Positions 1-8,863 of a DNA stretch of 58,918 nucleotides are shown here, one piece after another. A model generated the notes under the pieces. That model was not told the origin of the DNA. It saw only the letters and a program-made list of their open reading frames with translations, and did not search any database. Within the stretch, counting starts at the first letter, position 1; each line of letters starts with the position of its first letter. The translations under genes and the position numbers were made by a program. Origin of the DNA: Planctomycetota bacterium (lineage in GTDB: Bacteria; Planctomycetota; SZUA-567; JAFGGJ01); the NCBI GenBank assembly GCA_016930595.1, contig JAFGGJ010000045.1, positions 1 through 58,918 on the forward strand. The letters run 5' to 3'.

Positions 1-2304
1 ATGCCGGACATCGACCTGGATTTTGCGCCGGAGGGACGTGCGCAGATCATCCGGCACCTGGAGGACACGTACGGGAGCGATTCGGTGAGGCCGATAGTGG
101 CGTTCAGCGAACTGAAGGCGAAGGCGGCGATAAAAGACGTGGCGAGAGCGCTGGAAATACCGCCGTCGCGGGCGGACGCCGTCTGCAAGTTCATACCGTC
201 GGTGCCTGCGATGACGCTCGAAGAGGCGCTGGGGAACATCCCGGAAGTGCGCGACGCCTACGAAAAAGACGCCGAGATGCGGGAGGTGATAGACCGTGCG
301 AAAGGGCTGGAGGGCGTGGTCAGGCAGTGCACGGTCCATGCCTCCGGCGTGGTGATAGGCGACAAGGCGCTGGAGAACTACACGCCGCTGTACTACAACC
401 CGTCAACGGAAACGGTGACGACGCAGTACGAGATGAAGGTGATAGACAAGGTGGGGCTGCTGAAGGTGGACATACTGGGGCTTGCGACGCTGAGCCTGGT
501 GCGCAAGACGCTGGAAATAATAGAGCAGACCGGGAAGGAAGTCCCGGACCTGGAAAAGCTGGCGACGGACGACAAGGAGACGTTCCGGCTGCTGGGGAAG
601 GGGCGGTCGAAAGGGATATTCCAGTTTGAAAGCGAGGGAATGAGAAGGCTGCTGCAGCAGGCGAGGCCGTCGAACATAGAAGACCTGATAGCGCTGAACG
701 CCCTGTTCAGGCCCGGGCCGCTGAAGAACGGGTTCACGGACATGTGGGTGAAGAGGAAGCACGGGCGTGAAAAGACGACGACGCTGCATCCGCTGATGGA
801 CGAGGTGCTGAGGCCGACGTACGGAGTGATAGTGTACCAGGAACAGGTGATGCGGCTGGCGAGCGAGCTTGCGGGGTTCACGCTTTCGGAGGCGGATTCG
901 CTGAGGCGTGCGATGGGGAAGAAGGACGAAGAAACGATGGAGAGGTTCCGTGCGATATTCGTGGCCGGGGCGAAGACGCGCGGGATAGAGGAGCGGACGG
1001 CGGGAGCGGTGTACGATTCGATGTCGCGTTTCGCCGAGTACGGATTCAACAAGAGCCACGCGGCCGCATACGCCCTGGTGGCATACCGCACGGCGTACCT
1101 GAAGGCACACTACCCGTCGGAATTCATGGCGGCGCTGCTGTCGATAGAAAGCGACCCGAAAAAGGTGGTGCAGTACATAGACGAGGCCCGCGGGATGGGG
1201 ATAAACGTCCTGCCGCCGGACGTGAACGAATCGCGGAAAGACTTCACGGTCGTGGAGAACGGGGTGCGGTTCGGGCTGGCGACGGTGAAGGGCGTTGGGG
1301 AAAAGGCGACGGATTCGATAATAGGGGCGCGCGAGGCGGGAGGAGCGTTCGGGGACATTTTCGACTTTGTGGAACGGGTGGACACCCGGCTGGTGAACAA
1401 GCAGGTCCTGGTGACGCTAGCCAAGGCCGGGGCGCTGGATTCGCTGGACATCCGGAGGAAACAGGCGCTGATGGTGATAGAAGACGTGCTGGCATACGCG
1501 TCGGGGAGGCAGACGGCGGCGAACCGCGGACAGGTGTCGCTTTTTGCGGGGGGCGTGGAAGAGGAGGCGCTGCGGCCTCAGGTGCCGGACGTCGTGGAAA
1601 TGCCGGACCAGGAGATGCGCAAGAACGAGAAGGAAGTGCTGGGATTCTACGTGTCGAGCCACCCGATGAACGAGTACGCCGCCGCGGTAAAAGAGTTCGT
1701 CGAGCGGGGGCTGGGGCAGACAGAGGAGCTGAGCGACGGGGAAGAGGTGACGGTGGCGGGAATAGTATCGGGGCTGGTGGTGAAGAGATCGAGGCGGTCG
1801 GGGGAACAGTGGGCGGCGGTGACGCTGGAAGACCTGGAGGGCCAGGTGGAGGGGATAGTGTACCCGTCGGTGTACGCGGAAGCCCGCGACAAGCTGGAAA
1901 ACGACCGGCTGGTGTTCGTACGCGGGCGTGCCAAGGTGGAAGAAGGCGGGGCGAAGATAATGGCGGACGAGGTATTCACGCTGGCGGAGGCGCCGGCGAT
2001 GCTGTATTCGAGGGTAGTGGTGCGGGTGGACGATTCGGGCGGGGACAGGCTGGACAGGATAAGGAAAGCGGTGAGGGCGCACCCTGGGCCGGTGGACTTC
2101 TGCATAGAGCTGTGCGAAGACGGGCAGAAAGTGCTCATACAGGCGGGCGAGGAGCACCGGGTGAACCCGGTGGAGGAGTTCGTCGAAAAACTGGAGGAGA
2201 TAACCGGCGCCGGCAGCGTGAGGAAAGTCGGCCAGGCAAGGTACCGCAACGGGAACGGCGGGAGAAGGGGTTCCAGCCGGCGGTACGGCCGGGGGCGCCG
2301 GTAG
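1..2304 (+). CDS. dnaE: DNA polymerase III subunit alpha, 5'-truncated by window edge
   Basis: Catalytic subunit of the replicative DNA polymerase (C-family). The window opens inside the gene: the first visible residues, MPDIDLDF, are the family's internal catalytic motif, so the first ATG is not the start and the PHP domain and part of the palm lie outside. The two motif aspartates are residues 3 and 5 of the visible part, and the third catalytic aspartate fits D157 in KVDILGL. Fingers and helix-hairpin-helix regions follow (GVGEKATDSI). An OB-fold segment lies near visible residues 570-650 (VTVAGIVSGL). The C-terminus ends in a Gly/Arg-rich basic tail that looks lineage-specific. It ends with TAG 17 bp before the LysM gene. 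Identity is very secure; completeness cannot be judged. Confidence 0.97.
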   Translation: MPDIDLDFAPEGRAQIIRHLEDTYGSDSVRPIVAFSELKAKAAIKDVARALEIPPSRADAVCKFIPSVPAMTLEEALGNIPEVRDAYEKDAEMREVIDRAKGLEGVVRQCTVHASGVVIGDKALENYTPLYYNPSTETVTTQYEMKVIDKVGLLKVDILGLATLSLVRKTLEIIEQTGKEVPDLEKLATDDKETFRLLGKGRSKGIFQFESEGMRRLLQQARPSNIEDLIALNALFRPGPLKNGFTDMWVKRKHGREKTTTLHPLMDEVLRPTYGVIVYQEQVMRLASELAGFTLSEADSLRRAMGKKDEETMERFRAIFVAGAKTRGIEERTAGAVYDSMSRFAEYGFNKSHAAAYALVAYRTAYLKAHYPSEFMAALLSIESDPKKVVQYIDEARGMGINVLPPDVNESRKDFTVVENGVRFGLATVKGVGEKATDSIIGAREAGGAFGDIFDFVERVDTRLVNKQVLVTLAKAGALDSLDIRRKQALMVIEDVLAYASGRQTAANRGQVSLFAGGVEEEALRPQVPDVVEMPDQEMRKNEKEVLGFYVSSHPMNEYAAAVKEFVERGLGQTEELSDGEEVTVAGIVSGLVVKRSRRSGEQWAAVTLEDLEGQVEGIVYPSVYAEARDKLENDRLVFVRGRAKVEEGGAKIMADEVFTLAEAPAMLYSRVVVRVDDSGGDRLDRIRKAVRAHPGPVDFCIELCEDGQKVLIQAGEEHRVNPVEEFVEKLEEITGAGSVRKVGQARYRNGNGGRRGSSRRYGRGRR

Positions 2305-2321
2305 AAGGAGGAGGCAGAAAG

Positions 2322-2684
2322 ATGCGGTTGCCGCGAGCGTTGTGGGCGGCCGGTGCATTGCTGACGGCGGCGGGATGCGGGTACCTTCCGCCAAGGACGG
2401 CGAGACCGAGGCCGGTAATGAACGACGACCTGTTTACGCTGCTGGGCGGGCCGGCGGAGAAGGCCGGGGAGAAAGCGGAACCGGCGCCAAAGCCCGAGCC
2501 GCCTCCACCGCCCCCTCCGCCGCCGCCGGTCGTGCGCAAGCACCTGATGCTGAAAGGGGAAACGCTGTGGCAGCTGGCGGTAAGGTACTACGGCGACGGC
2601 CAGCAGTGGGTGAAGATACAGGAGGCCAACCCCGGGGTCAAGCCGACGGCGATAAGGGTGGGAACTGAAATAACGGTGCCTTAG
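2322..2684 (+). CDS. LysM-domain lipoprotein, proline-rich linker
   Basis: A 120-residue predicted lipoprotein. It has a signal peptide with lipobox LTAAGC (Cys19). A linker contains a run of ten prolines flanked by Lys/Glu/Pro. A single C-terminal LysM module of about 45 residues follows (KGETLWQLAVRYYGDG and NPGVKPTAIRVGTEITVP). LysM modules bind N-acetylglucosamine polymers, usually peptidoglycan, so this protein probably stands off the membrane and grips the wall. The start ATG is 7 nt after a strong AAGGAGGAGG ribosome site and 17 bp after dnaE, so the two may be co-transcribed. No enzymatic domain is visible. Confidence 0.85.
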   Translation: MRLPRALWAAGALLTAAGCGYLPPRTARPRPVMNDDLFTLLGGPAEKAGEKAEPAPKPEPPPPPPPPPPVVRKHLMLKGETLWQLAVRYYGDGQQWVKIQEANPGVKPTAIRVGTEITVP

Positions 2685-2698
2685 CAGGGCGGGAGGGG

Positions 2699-4084
2699 CT
2701 ATTCAGGCCCGGTGTCGGAGCGGCGTGAGCGGCGGAGGGCGTCGCGGCGGAGTTTTTCCCAGTATTCCATACGGCGGTGGATTTCCTTTTCGTCGCCGAG
2801 GTCTCCCGGCTTGTAGAATTTCATACCCTTGAGTGCATCCGGAAGGTATTCCTGCGGCGCGATGTGGGCTTCGAAATCATGGTCATAGGCGTAGCCTTTG
2901 CCGTAGCCGGCCTGTTCCATGAGCCTGGTGGGCGCATTGCGTATATGGAGGGGAACGGGGGCGGCGGCGTAATCCTGGATAGCGCGGCGGACGGCGCCCA
3001 TGGCCGCGTAAAGTGCGTTGGACTTGGGGGCGGCGGCGAGATAGACGGCGGCCTGCGCGAGGGCCAGGTCGCCTTCGGGAAGACCGATGAAGTGGACGGC
3101 GTCCCTGGCGGCAAGAGCGACCTGGAGGGCCCGCTGGTCTGCGAGGCCGATATCTTCGCTCGCGAAGCGGACCATGCGGCGCGCGATGTAGAGAGGGTCT
3201 TCGCCGGATTCCAGCATGCGCGCCATCCAGTAGAGAGCGGCCTGAGTGTCGGAGCCCCTGAGGGCCTTGTGGAAGGCGCTGATGAGGTTGTAATGCTCTT
3301 CACCGGACTTATCGTAGAGGAGGGTTTTTTTCTGAAGGACGCTCTGGACGTCGGCGAGGGCGACACGGCGAGAGCCGTCGGGGGCGGGGAGTGCGGAAGT
3401 GACGGCCATTTCGAGGGTGGTGAGCGCGATGCGCGCGTCGCCTTCGGAATACGCGACGATGAATTCGACGGCGTCGTCATCGACGTGGGGCCTGAGGTGG
3501 GCTACGCCGCGATCGGGGGTGTCGATGGCGCGCCGGACGATGGTCATGACTTCGCCGGGGAGGAGGCGTTCGAGGATGAAGACCTTGGTGCGCGAGAGGA
3601 GTGCGCCGATGACTTCGAAAGAGGGATTTTCGGTGGTGGCGCCGATGAGGGTGATGGCGCCGGATTCGACGTGGGGGAGAAAGGCGTCCTGCTGGGCTTT
3701 ATTGAAGCGGTGGATTTCATCGACGAAGAGGATGGTGCCGACGGACTTGCGGCGAAGACGGCTGCGCGCTTCCCTGATGACGAGACGCACTTCCTTGACG
3801 CCGCTGGTGACGGCGCTGAAGGGAACGAAGAAGCGCCGGGTGGCATGAGCGATGACGGCGGCAAGGCTGGTCTTGCCGCTGCCGGGCGGCCCCCAGAGGA
3901 TGATGGAACCGATGGTGTCGGAGTCTATGGCGCGGCGGAGAAAAGAACCCTGGCTCAGAATAGTCTGCTGGCCGACGTATTCTTCGATGGTGCGTGGCCG
4001 CATACGGTCGGCGAGAGGGGCGGCCGGGTCGTAGCGCCATGGTTCCGATTCACCGGGGATGTCATCGTCGAAAAGGCTGGGCAT
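2699..4084 (-). CDS. rarA: Replication-associated recombination protein A (AAA+ ATPase)
   Basis: RarA/MgsA-family AAA+ ATPase of 461 residues, close to the family's usual 440-450. These proteins act at stalled replication forks and resemble eukaryotic WRNIP1/Mgs1. Walker A is GPPGSGKTS (residues 65-73) and Walker B is FVDEIHRF (120-127), with the family signature IEEYVGQ near residue 34. The C-terminal part carries the RarA oligomerisation region ([17 protein letters not shown], then [17 protein letters not shown]). The start ATG overlaps the ribokinase stop in TGATG, so translation is probably coupled to the upstream gene. The 3' end converges on the LysM gene with only 14 bp between them. 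Confidence 0.95.
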   Translation of the reverse strand: MPSLFDDDIPGESEPWRYDPAAPLADRMRPRTIEEYVGQQTILSQGSFLRRAIDSDTIGSIILWGPPGSGKTSLAAVIAHATRRFFVPFSAVTSGVKEVRLVIREARSRLRRKSVGTILFVDEIHRFNKAQQDAFLPHVESGAITLIGATTENPSFEVIGALLSRTKVFILERLLPGEVMTIVRRAIDTPDRGVAHLRPHVDDDAVEFIVAYSEGDARIALTTLEMAVTSALPAPDGSRRVALADVQSVLQKKTLLYDKSGEEHYNLISAFHKALRGSDTQAALYWMARMLESGEDPLYIARRMVRFASEDIGLADQRALQVALAARDAVHFIGLPEGDLALAQAAVYLAAAPKSNALYAAMGAVRRAIQDYAAAPVPLHIRNAPTRLMEQAGYGKGYAYDHDFEAHIAPQEYLPDALKGMKFYKPGDLGDEKEIHRRMEYWEKLRRDALRRSRRSDTGPE

Positions 4085-5004
4085 CAGCGTGAGGATCCTC
4101 CAGCCAGGAGGGCATCGACTTCGGAGCGGCGTGGCTGCGAAGGCTGGGCGCCGTTGCGCGTAACAGCGATGGCGCCCGCCGCCACGGCGCCGCGCATGGC
4201 TTCGACGAGGGGGAGTCCTTCGGCAACGAGGACGGCGAGAGCGCCGTTGAAGGCGTCGCCCGCCCCGACGGTATCCACCGGGACGACGTCGAAAGAAGGG
4301 ACGGTTTCCGCGGCGCCGGCGCGCGTATAGAGGGCGGCGCCGTCGGGTCCGAGCGTGACGAAAAGAGCATCCGGACCCGAAGCGAGAAGGTGGGCGACGG
4401 CGTCGTCGACGGGCCTGCCGCCGGTAATCAGAGCTAATTCATGGACGTTGGGCGTAAGATACGTGACGGAACGGAGAAGCGTGTCGAGGAGTCCTGGAGG
4501 GGGGGCTGGGGCGGGGTTGAGGATGACGGAGACGCCGGCGCCGTGAGCGAGTGCGAGGGCTTCAGCCAGGGTTTCGGGGAGGATTTCCATCTGAAGGAGA
4601 AGGATATCCGCGGATTCGATGGCGGCGCGTGCCGCCCTGATATCGGCAGGGAGGAGGAGGAAGTTGGCGCCGGGTGCGACGGCGATCATGTTCTCGCCGG
4701 TGTTTTCCTCGACGAGTATGAGGGCGACGCCGGAATGGGTATCCTTGGCGTAAAGGAAGGAAGTGTCGATGCCTTCGGCTTCCATGAAGCGCCTGGTCCG
4801 CGCGGCGTAATCATCCAAGCCGACAGCGCCGATGAAAACGACGTCGGCGCCCATGCGGCGCGCGGCGACAGCCTGGTTAGCGCCCTTGCCACCGCCGGCC
4901 TCGGCATACGAAGAGGCGAGGAGGGTTTCTCCGCTCCCGGGCAGCCTGTCGACGCGGGCAACGAGATCGGTATTGGCGGAACCGACAACAGCGATCCTGA
5001 CCAT
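4084..5004 (-). CDS. rbsK: Ribokinase (PfkB-family sugar kinase)
   Basis: Phosphorylates ribose at O5 with ATP; member of the PfkB/ribokinase family, 306 residues. The N-terminal PfkB signature GGGKGANQA is at residues 37-45. The C-terminal signature DTVGAGDAF is at 244-252, with catalytic base Asp250 in GAGD. I chose ATG at 5004 because a CGGAG ribosome site lies 6 nt upstream; an ATG two codons earlier at 5010 directly abuts it, and the open frame extends to 5109. No ribose transporter or regulator is adjacent, so the exact sugar is inferred from sequence only. The stop overlaps the rarA start. The upstream leader contains a structured RNA and intrinsic terminator, so expression may be attenuated. 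Confidence 0.9.
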   Translation of the reverse strand: MVRIAVVGSANTDLVARVDRLPGSGETLLASSYAEAGGGKGANQAVAARRMGADVVFIGAVGLDDYAARTRRFMEAEGIDTSFLYAKDTHSGVALILVEENTGENMIAVAPGANFLLLPADIRAARAAIESADILLLQMEILPETLAEALALAHGAGVSVILNPAPAPPPGLLDTLLRSVTYLTPNVHELALITGGRPVDDAVAHLLASGPDALFVTLGPDGAALYTRAGAAETVPSFDVVPVDTVGAGDAFNGALAVLVAEGLPLVEAMRGAVAAGAIAVTRNGAQPSQPRRSEVDALLAGGSSR

Positions 5005-5165
5005 TGGCATCTCCGAACAATCCCCCGGACGACACGGTTCATTATCGCCGGAGAAGCGCCGGGGGCAAGAAGAAGCCGTTCCGCGATACGGAAGCAGAGG
5101 CAAGAACACAACAGGAGGCGGGTAGCGCGTGTGGGGGAAGGAGATTATCCGGCGGGAACGAGGTT

Positions 5166-5207
5166 AAATAAAAAGGGCGACAGGGGATCTAGGCCCACCC
5201 GTCGCCC
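5166..5207 (-). terminator. Rho-independent terminator of the small RNA / rbsK leader
   Basis: Minus-strand stem GGGCGAC (5207-5201) pairs with GTCGCCC (5181-5175), extended inward by a GGG/CCC step. It is followed by TTTTTATTT (5174-5166). It lies between the promoter at 5300-5328 and the rbsK start at 5004. Confidence 0.8.
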
Positions 5208-5293
5208 CGCTCGGGAGTTGAGGGCAAGTAAGGTGTGGTCTATACATCTGACCGATACACTGCTTTACCGAGTGCACCGGCAGGACCACTTTA
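5166..5293 (-). ncRNA. Structured small RNA or attenuator leader upstream of rbsK
   Basis: Transcript of about 125 nt predicted on the minus strand, between a perfect promoter (5300-5328) and an intrinsic terminator (5166-5207). The 5' half folds into one long hairpin. GTGGTC (5284-5289) pairs with GACCAC (5235-5240); inside it CTG/CAG, CCG/CGG and GCACT/AGTGT stems stack beneath a 9-nt loop, CGGTAAAGC. A linker then leads to the terminator stem. It may be a free small RNA, or an attenuating leader, because rbsK starts 162 nt further on the same strand. It lacks the long closed rod of 6S RNA and the signature loop of SRP RNA, and I do not recognise a known riboswitch in it. Confidence 0.6.
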
Positions 5294-5299
5294 AGGCGG

Positions 5300-5328
5300 A
5301 TTATATGGCGTCAACATATATCTGTCAA
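5300..5328 (-). promoter_or_regulatory. Perfect consensus sigma-70-type promoter of the small RNA
   Basis: On the minus strand, TTGACA (5328-5323) and TATAAT (5305-5300) are separated by exactly 17 nt. Both hexamers match the consensus completely, the strongest promoter seen in the window. The predicted start is about 5292-5293, just before the RNA's main hairpin. Confidence 0.85.
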
Positions 5329-5416
5329 CATAAAATTCGGGAATCTTTGCAAGGGCGGTAACCCGAAGGCACGCAGTTTGTATAAATGGGGAAAGGTCCA
5401 TGAAAGGAGAAAGAAG

Positions 5417-6106
5417 ATGATGAGACGCATCTCCGCGGCCATAGTGCTGTGCAGCGTGGCGATGATGGCTTTGGGGCAGGAAGAGGGAGATGGAGCGCCG
5501 CCGAAACGGACCGCAAACAAGGCGATCCGACAGGGGATGGGAACTCCACCGGTGATCGAGGTAGGGGAGAATTCGATATACGTGTTCATGGATGGAGTGC
5601 TAAAAAGACTGGACAAAAAGACATTGAAGGCGCTTGCAGAAGTGAACCTGGAAGAGCAGGAAGAGGAGGGCAAGGACGCGTTCGACCAGGCGGACAAGAA
5701 CGGAGACGGGCTGTTAACGCCGGACGAGTTTCCGCTGGTGGGGGTGTTCATCCAGCGTGCGGACGCCAACGGGGACGGAGCGCTTTCCAGGGACGAAGTG
5801 CCGGAGCAACTGCTGGCGGCGTTCGGGAACAAGGCGATGAAACACATGATGAACGGCCCGGCGGTCATAAAGCTGGACAAGAACGACGCTGCGGTGTTCA
5901 TCTATCACAACGGGGTGCTTTACAGGCTGAACGGAACGAGCCTGCAGGTGGAAGCGAAGACGACGCTTGCGGAAATGCCGGAGAATCCGCTGATGATGCT
6001 GATGGGCGGATTCGGCCGGAGGCAGGACCGCGGAGGCGAGCGGAAGGTCAGGCCGGAGAATGCGCCGGAGGGAGCGCCGGAGGATTTTGCGCCGCCGATT
6101 TTCTAA
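5417..6106 (+). CDS. Secreted EF-hand domain protein
   Basis: A 229-residue exported protein with a signal peptide (residues 1 to about 20, ending ALGQ). It carries two consecutive EF-hand calcium loops: D93-E104 (DKNGDGLLTPDE) and D116-E127 (DANGDGALSRDE). All acidic ligand positions are present, so calcium binding is likely. A beta-hairpin-like motif (YVFMDGVLKRL near residue 55, FIYHNGVLYRL near 161) occurs before and after the EF pair, suggesting an internally duplicated fold split by the EF hands. The start is ATG 5417, 7 nt after AAGGAG. The gene stands alone and ends at a bidirectional terminator. The ligand-dependent role is unknown. Confidence 0.8.
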   Translation: MMRRISAAIVLCSVAMMALGQEEGDGAPPKRTANKAIRQGMGTPPVIEVGENSIYVFMDGVLKRLDKKTLKALAEVNLEEQEEEGKDAFDQADKNGDGLLTPDEFPLVGVFIQRADANGDGALSRDEVPEQLLAAFGNKAMKHMMNGPAVIKLDKNDAAVFIYHNGVLYRLNGTSLQVEAKTTLAEMPENPLMMLMGGFGRRQDRGGERKVRPENAPEGAPEDFAPPIF

Positions 6107-6130
6107 GCGACACGAGAAGTTTTCGAGAAA

Positions 6131-6165
6131 AAACAGGCCCGGGATAAGACGTCCGGGCCTGTTTT
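6131..6165. terminator. Bidirectional intrinsic terminator between convergent genes
   Basis: Stem CAGGCCCGG (6134-6142) pairs with CCGGGCCTG (6153-6161). An A-run precedes it and TTTTA follows it, so it can end transcription from both the EF-hand gene and the opposing zinc-ribbon gene. Confidence 0.85.
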
Positions 6166-6203
6166 ATAGCACGGGGACGGGGCGTCCGGAGACGGCGGCC
6201 GTT

Positions 6204-7379
6204 CTATTCATCTATGATGACGTCTTCGGGGATTTCGGGCTTGGGCTCACCGCCAAGGTCATCGTCGATAACGACCGTAGGTTCGAGGGGGATGTCCATG
6301 GGCGCTTCAGCGGGGAGTTCTTCTTCGGCTACGGCGTCATCGGCAGGGGCGGCGTCGGTGGGGGTTTCCCCGGCAGCGGGGGAATCGCCCGAGGCGTCGG
6401 CGGAAGCATCTTCGTAACCGTCGGGAAGGAGGGACGGAGGCACCGGGACATCGATGGCTTTGAGCTTGGCGCCGACGTTCTTGACGACGTTGACGAGGGA
6501 AGCGGGAAGCTTATCGGGCACGAACATGACGGCGGCAGCGAGGCCGCCGACCAGGAAGAGGACAACGAGGAGGAAAACGAAGAGCTTGCCGATAAGGCTG
6601 CCCTTCTTGATGCGCTCACCACAGTTGGGACAGACCTTGATGCCGGCATTGACTTCTTCTCCGCAGGCGGGGCAGACGGCGAAGTCGCCGCGACGGCTCC
6701 TGGTCCTGGAAGAACGCCTGCTGGAAGAAATCTTGCGCGAGCTGGGCTGGGAAGGCTTTTTGCCTGCGACGATGGGAGGGCCGGCGGGTTGTTTCTTGGC
6801 GGGGGCCTTTTTCGCCGGAGCGGGCTGCGCCACCGGAGGCGGGGGAGCGGTTTTCCTGGCGGCCGGATCGGGGATTTCCGGGATTTCGGGGAGGAGTTCC
6901 GCTTCGGAGACAGCGGGGGCTTCGGCGAAAAGCTGTGCGGCTTCTTCATCGGCGGCGGGGGAAGTAATCAATTCCGGTTCCTGCAAGTCGACGCCATCGG
7001 CGGGAGGAAGAACGACTTCCGGGATACCTGCGGCGGCGGGGAACTGTTCAGTCTTGTCGTAGGGGGATACGGCACCGACCGGGACAATGTCTTCCTGCGG
7101 AGGGGGAGGAGGCACGGGAGGGGCGAGCTCAAGGGAGTCTTCGACGGCGGCGACGGGCTCTTCAACAGGGGGCATGCCCGGCATCACGGGGATACCTTCG
7201 GGGGGAGAGATTTCAGCAAGGGCGGCCTTGGCGTCTTCGATATCCTTCGGCGAAAGGGAGACGGCGTCCTGGGGGATGACAACCACTTTTCTGCAGGTGG
7301 GGCAGAAAGTTCTGCCGCGCCGGGTACCATCCGGGGCTTCGAGAACGGCCGTACAGGGACAACGGAAGAACAGTGCCAT
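6204..7379 (-). CDS. Zinc-ribbon membrane protein with acidic/proline-rich linkers
   Basis: A 391-residue protein with two zinc-knuckle regions. An N-terminal pair is CPC...CPTC (Cys7, 9, 26, 29). A second is a rubredoxin-like zinc ribbon CPAC...CPNC (Cys236, 239, 250, 253). Between them lie about 190 residues of low-complexity Pro/Ala/Glu sequence and a Lys/Arg-rich patch. One transmembrane helix follows at about 264-287, then an acidic, disordered C-terminal tail. Such architecture suggests a scaffold; no catalytic domain is seen. The start is ATG 7379, 6 nt after GGAGG, and an open frame extending upstream is rejected. A good promoter lies at 7414-7442. Confidence 0.75.
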   Translation of the reverse strand: MALFFRCPCTAVLEAPDGTRRGRTFCPTCRKVVVIPQDAVSLSPKDIEDAKAALAEISPPEGIPVMPGMPPVEEPVAAVEDSLELAPPVPPPPPQEDIVPVGAVSPYDKTEQFPAAAGIPEVVLPPADGVDLQEPELITSPAADEEAAQLFAEAPAVSEAELLPEIPEIPDPAARKTAPPPPVAQPAPAKKAPAKKQPAGPPIVAGKKPSQPSSRKISSSRRSSRTRSRRGDFAVCPACGEEVNAGIKVCPNCGERIKKGSLIGKLFVFLLVVLFLVGGLAAAVMFVPDKLPASLVNVVKNVGAKLKAIDVPVPPSLLPDGYEDASADASGDSPAAGETPTDAAPADDAVAEEELPAEAPMDIPLEPTVVIDDDLGGEPKPEIPEDVIIDE

Positions 7380-7413
7380 CGGCAGCCTCCATAAACAAGA
7401 GCGAATCGGAATC

Positions 7414-7442
7414 ATTATCCGGCGAAAAGGGGGGATTGTCAA
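7414..7442 (-). promoter_or_regulatory. Promoter of the zinc-ribbon gene
   Basis: Minus strand: TTGACA (7442-7437), 17-nt spacer, GATAAT (7419-7414). It sits 35 nt upstream of the ATG at 7379. Confidence 0.7.
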
Positions 7443-7506
7443 GACGCAAGGTGCGGAGCGGCGCATGAAATGGTAGAATGCCGCCGGCCTGAAGGAGAAA
7501 GCGGCG

Positions 7507-8844
7507 ATGTTTGACATGGAGGGGACGCCCACGTTCTGCGAATCGCCGCACAGGAACTCCCTGGATACCGCCATTCCGGGAAGCGAATACGTGGACGGCC
7601 GGGACACGGGACGGACGGGAGAATGGCGTGACAAGCGATGGCGGGGCACGGCGACGGGAGGACTCGTCACGCTGCAGGCCGGGGCTTCCCTGCGAACGGA
7701 ATTCGAGGGGAGCGCCCTGAGCATCGTGTTGCCGCCGAATTTCGTTCCGCCCGGGCCTAACTACGGCCCGTGTCCGAACGGGTCGTTCGACGTCTGCATC
7801 GACGGGGTTGAAAGCCGCCACGTAAGCCTGAGCGGGGCCGGGCGCGAGGTCCTTGTCGGGAACGGACTTTCCGGCGGGAAGCACGAAGCCGTGGTGAGAT
7901 GTATTCCGCCGAAAGGAGATGAGGCCGGGGATAATTCATGGGGCATCTGCGGATTCCGCGCGTGGACCGGGACGCCTTCGGCGGTCAGGTTCCAGGTATG
8001 CGGACACCCGCTGCTGGGGGACCTGCGGGCCGACGTGGAAGGCCCCGTACGGTTCAGCCGTTCCGTCCGCGAGGCGAGGTGGGGCTGGGTATCCATCGTG
8101 GTCCCCGCGCCGGGTGTCTACAGGGCGAAGCTGAAGGCGCTCGGCTGGAAGGAAGAGACCGTTGAATTCAGCGTATCCGCTGCAGGCACAACGAAAACGC
8201 TCGACCCGCTCCGGATGACACTCGAAGCGCCCGCGGACCCGGTCGAGCCGCGTCCGCTCGCGGCGAACGAGCCGCTGGTGCTCATCTGCATGGGGCACGC
8301 CAACACGTGGGGCCAGGAAACGGCGGAATACATAGCGAGGCTGGTCCGGCTGTGGAACGCCCACAGGCCGCACGCCGTAATTCTTGCGAACGAAGTGAAC
8401 CCTGCGTACGTGGCCGGGGCGCTGCGCGGCCTGGAAAGCCCCTGGGTAACGGGAAGCGGCAACCACAGCATGGGGGGATTCGAAGCGTTCCTCGACGGAA
8501 GGCACCTGGAGGCACGTATCGGCCCGGCGCACCTGGTTGCAGCGGGCATGGAGGCGGCCGACGATGGATTCGAGGCGAGGCTTTCCCGTTTTGCGCGGGA
8601 CGCGAGTCTCCGCGTATTCGCCGGTTTCCAGGCCGATGCTCCGTGGCGGCGAATACTGGCGGAAAAAGTGCGCTTCTATTACTACGCGCATAACCTGGTC
8701 CGCGGCATAAGGTTCGAGGAAAACGGGACCACGTACCTGCGAAAACCGGATGCGAATTCATATTTCCGCGTGGAAATCGGTCCGCCGCACGCGTTCGAAG
8801 CGCCTATAAGGATCGAACGGTTCACTGTCCGGCGGGAAGACTGA
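7507..8844 (+). CDS. Two-domain protein: carbohydrate-esterase-like beta-sandwich plus degenerate phosphoesterase-like domain
   Basis: A 445-residue protein without a clear signal peptide. Residues 30-150 resemble the N-terminal jelly-roll of CE2-type carbohydrate esterases (FEGSALSIVL, FDVCIDG, GNGLSGGKHEAVV). Residues 160-240 look like an Ig-type beta domain. Residues 255-440 follow the strand-helix pattern of calcineurin-like metallophosphoesterases, with GNHS at 318-321. However, the metal-ligand DxH is replaced by GHANTW (263-268) and the GD motif by ANEVN (294-298), so ordinary two-metal catalysis looks lost. The ribosome site is AAGGAG, 9 nt upstream of the ATG. Function unknown; binding rather than catalysis is my inference. 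Confidence 0.55.
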   Translation: MFDMEGTPTFCESPHRNSLDTAIPGSEYVDGRDTGRTGEWRDKRWRGTATGGLVTLQAGASLRTEFEGSALSIVLPPNFVPPGPNYGPCPNGSFDVCIDGVESRHVSLSGAGREVLVGNGLSGGKHEAVVRCIPPKGDEAGDNSWGICGFRAWTGTPSAVRFQVCGHPLLGDLRADVEGPVRFSRSVREARWGWVSIVVPAPGVYRAKLKALGWKEETVEFSVSAAGTTKTLDPLRMTLEAPADPVEPRPLAANEPLVLICMGHANTWGQETAEYIARLVRLWNAHRPHAVILANEVNPAYVAGALRGLESPWVTGSGNHSMGGFEAFLDGRHLEARIGPAHLVAAGMEAADDGFEARLSRFARDASLRVFAGFQADAPWRRILAEKVRFYYYAHNLVRGIRFEENGTTYLRKPDANSYFRVEIGPPHAFEAPIRIERFTVRRED

Positions 8845-8863
8845 GGAGGGGTCCCGGCCGCCG

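Noticed and set aside
5166..5293. Identification of the small RNA as 6S or SRP RNA
   Set aside because: There is no pairing between the 5' and 3' ends to form a 6S rod, and no SRP-type GGAAG-containing loop with its asymmetric bulge.
5311..5901. Minus-strand frame opposite the EF-hand gene
   Set aside because: It is antisense to a gene with signal peptide, ribosome site and two EF loops, and it covers the promoter of the small RNA.
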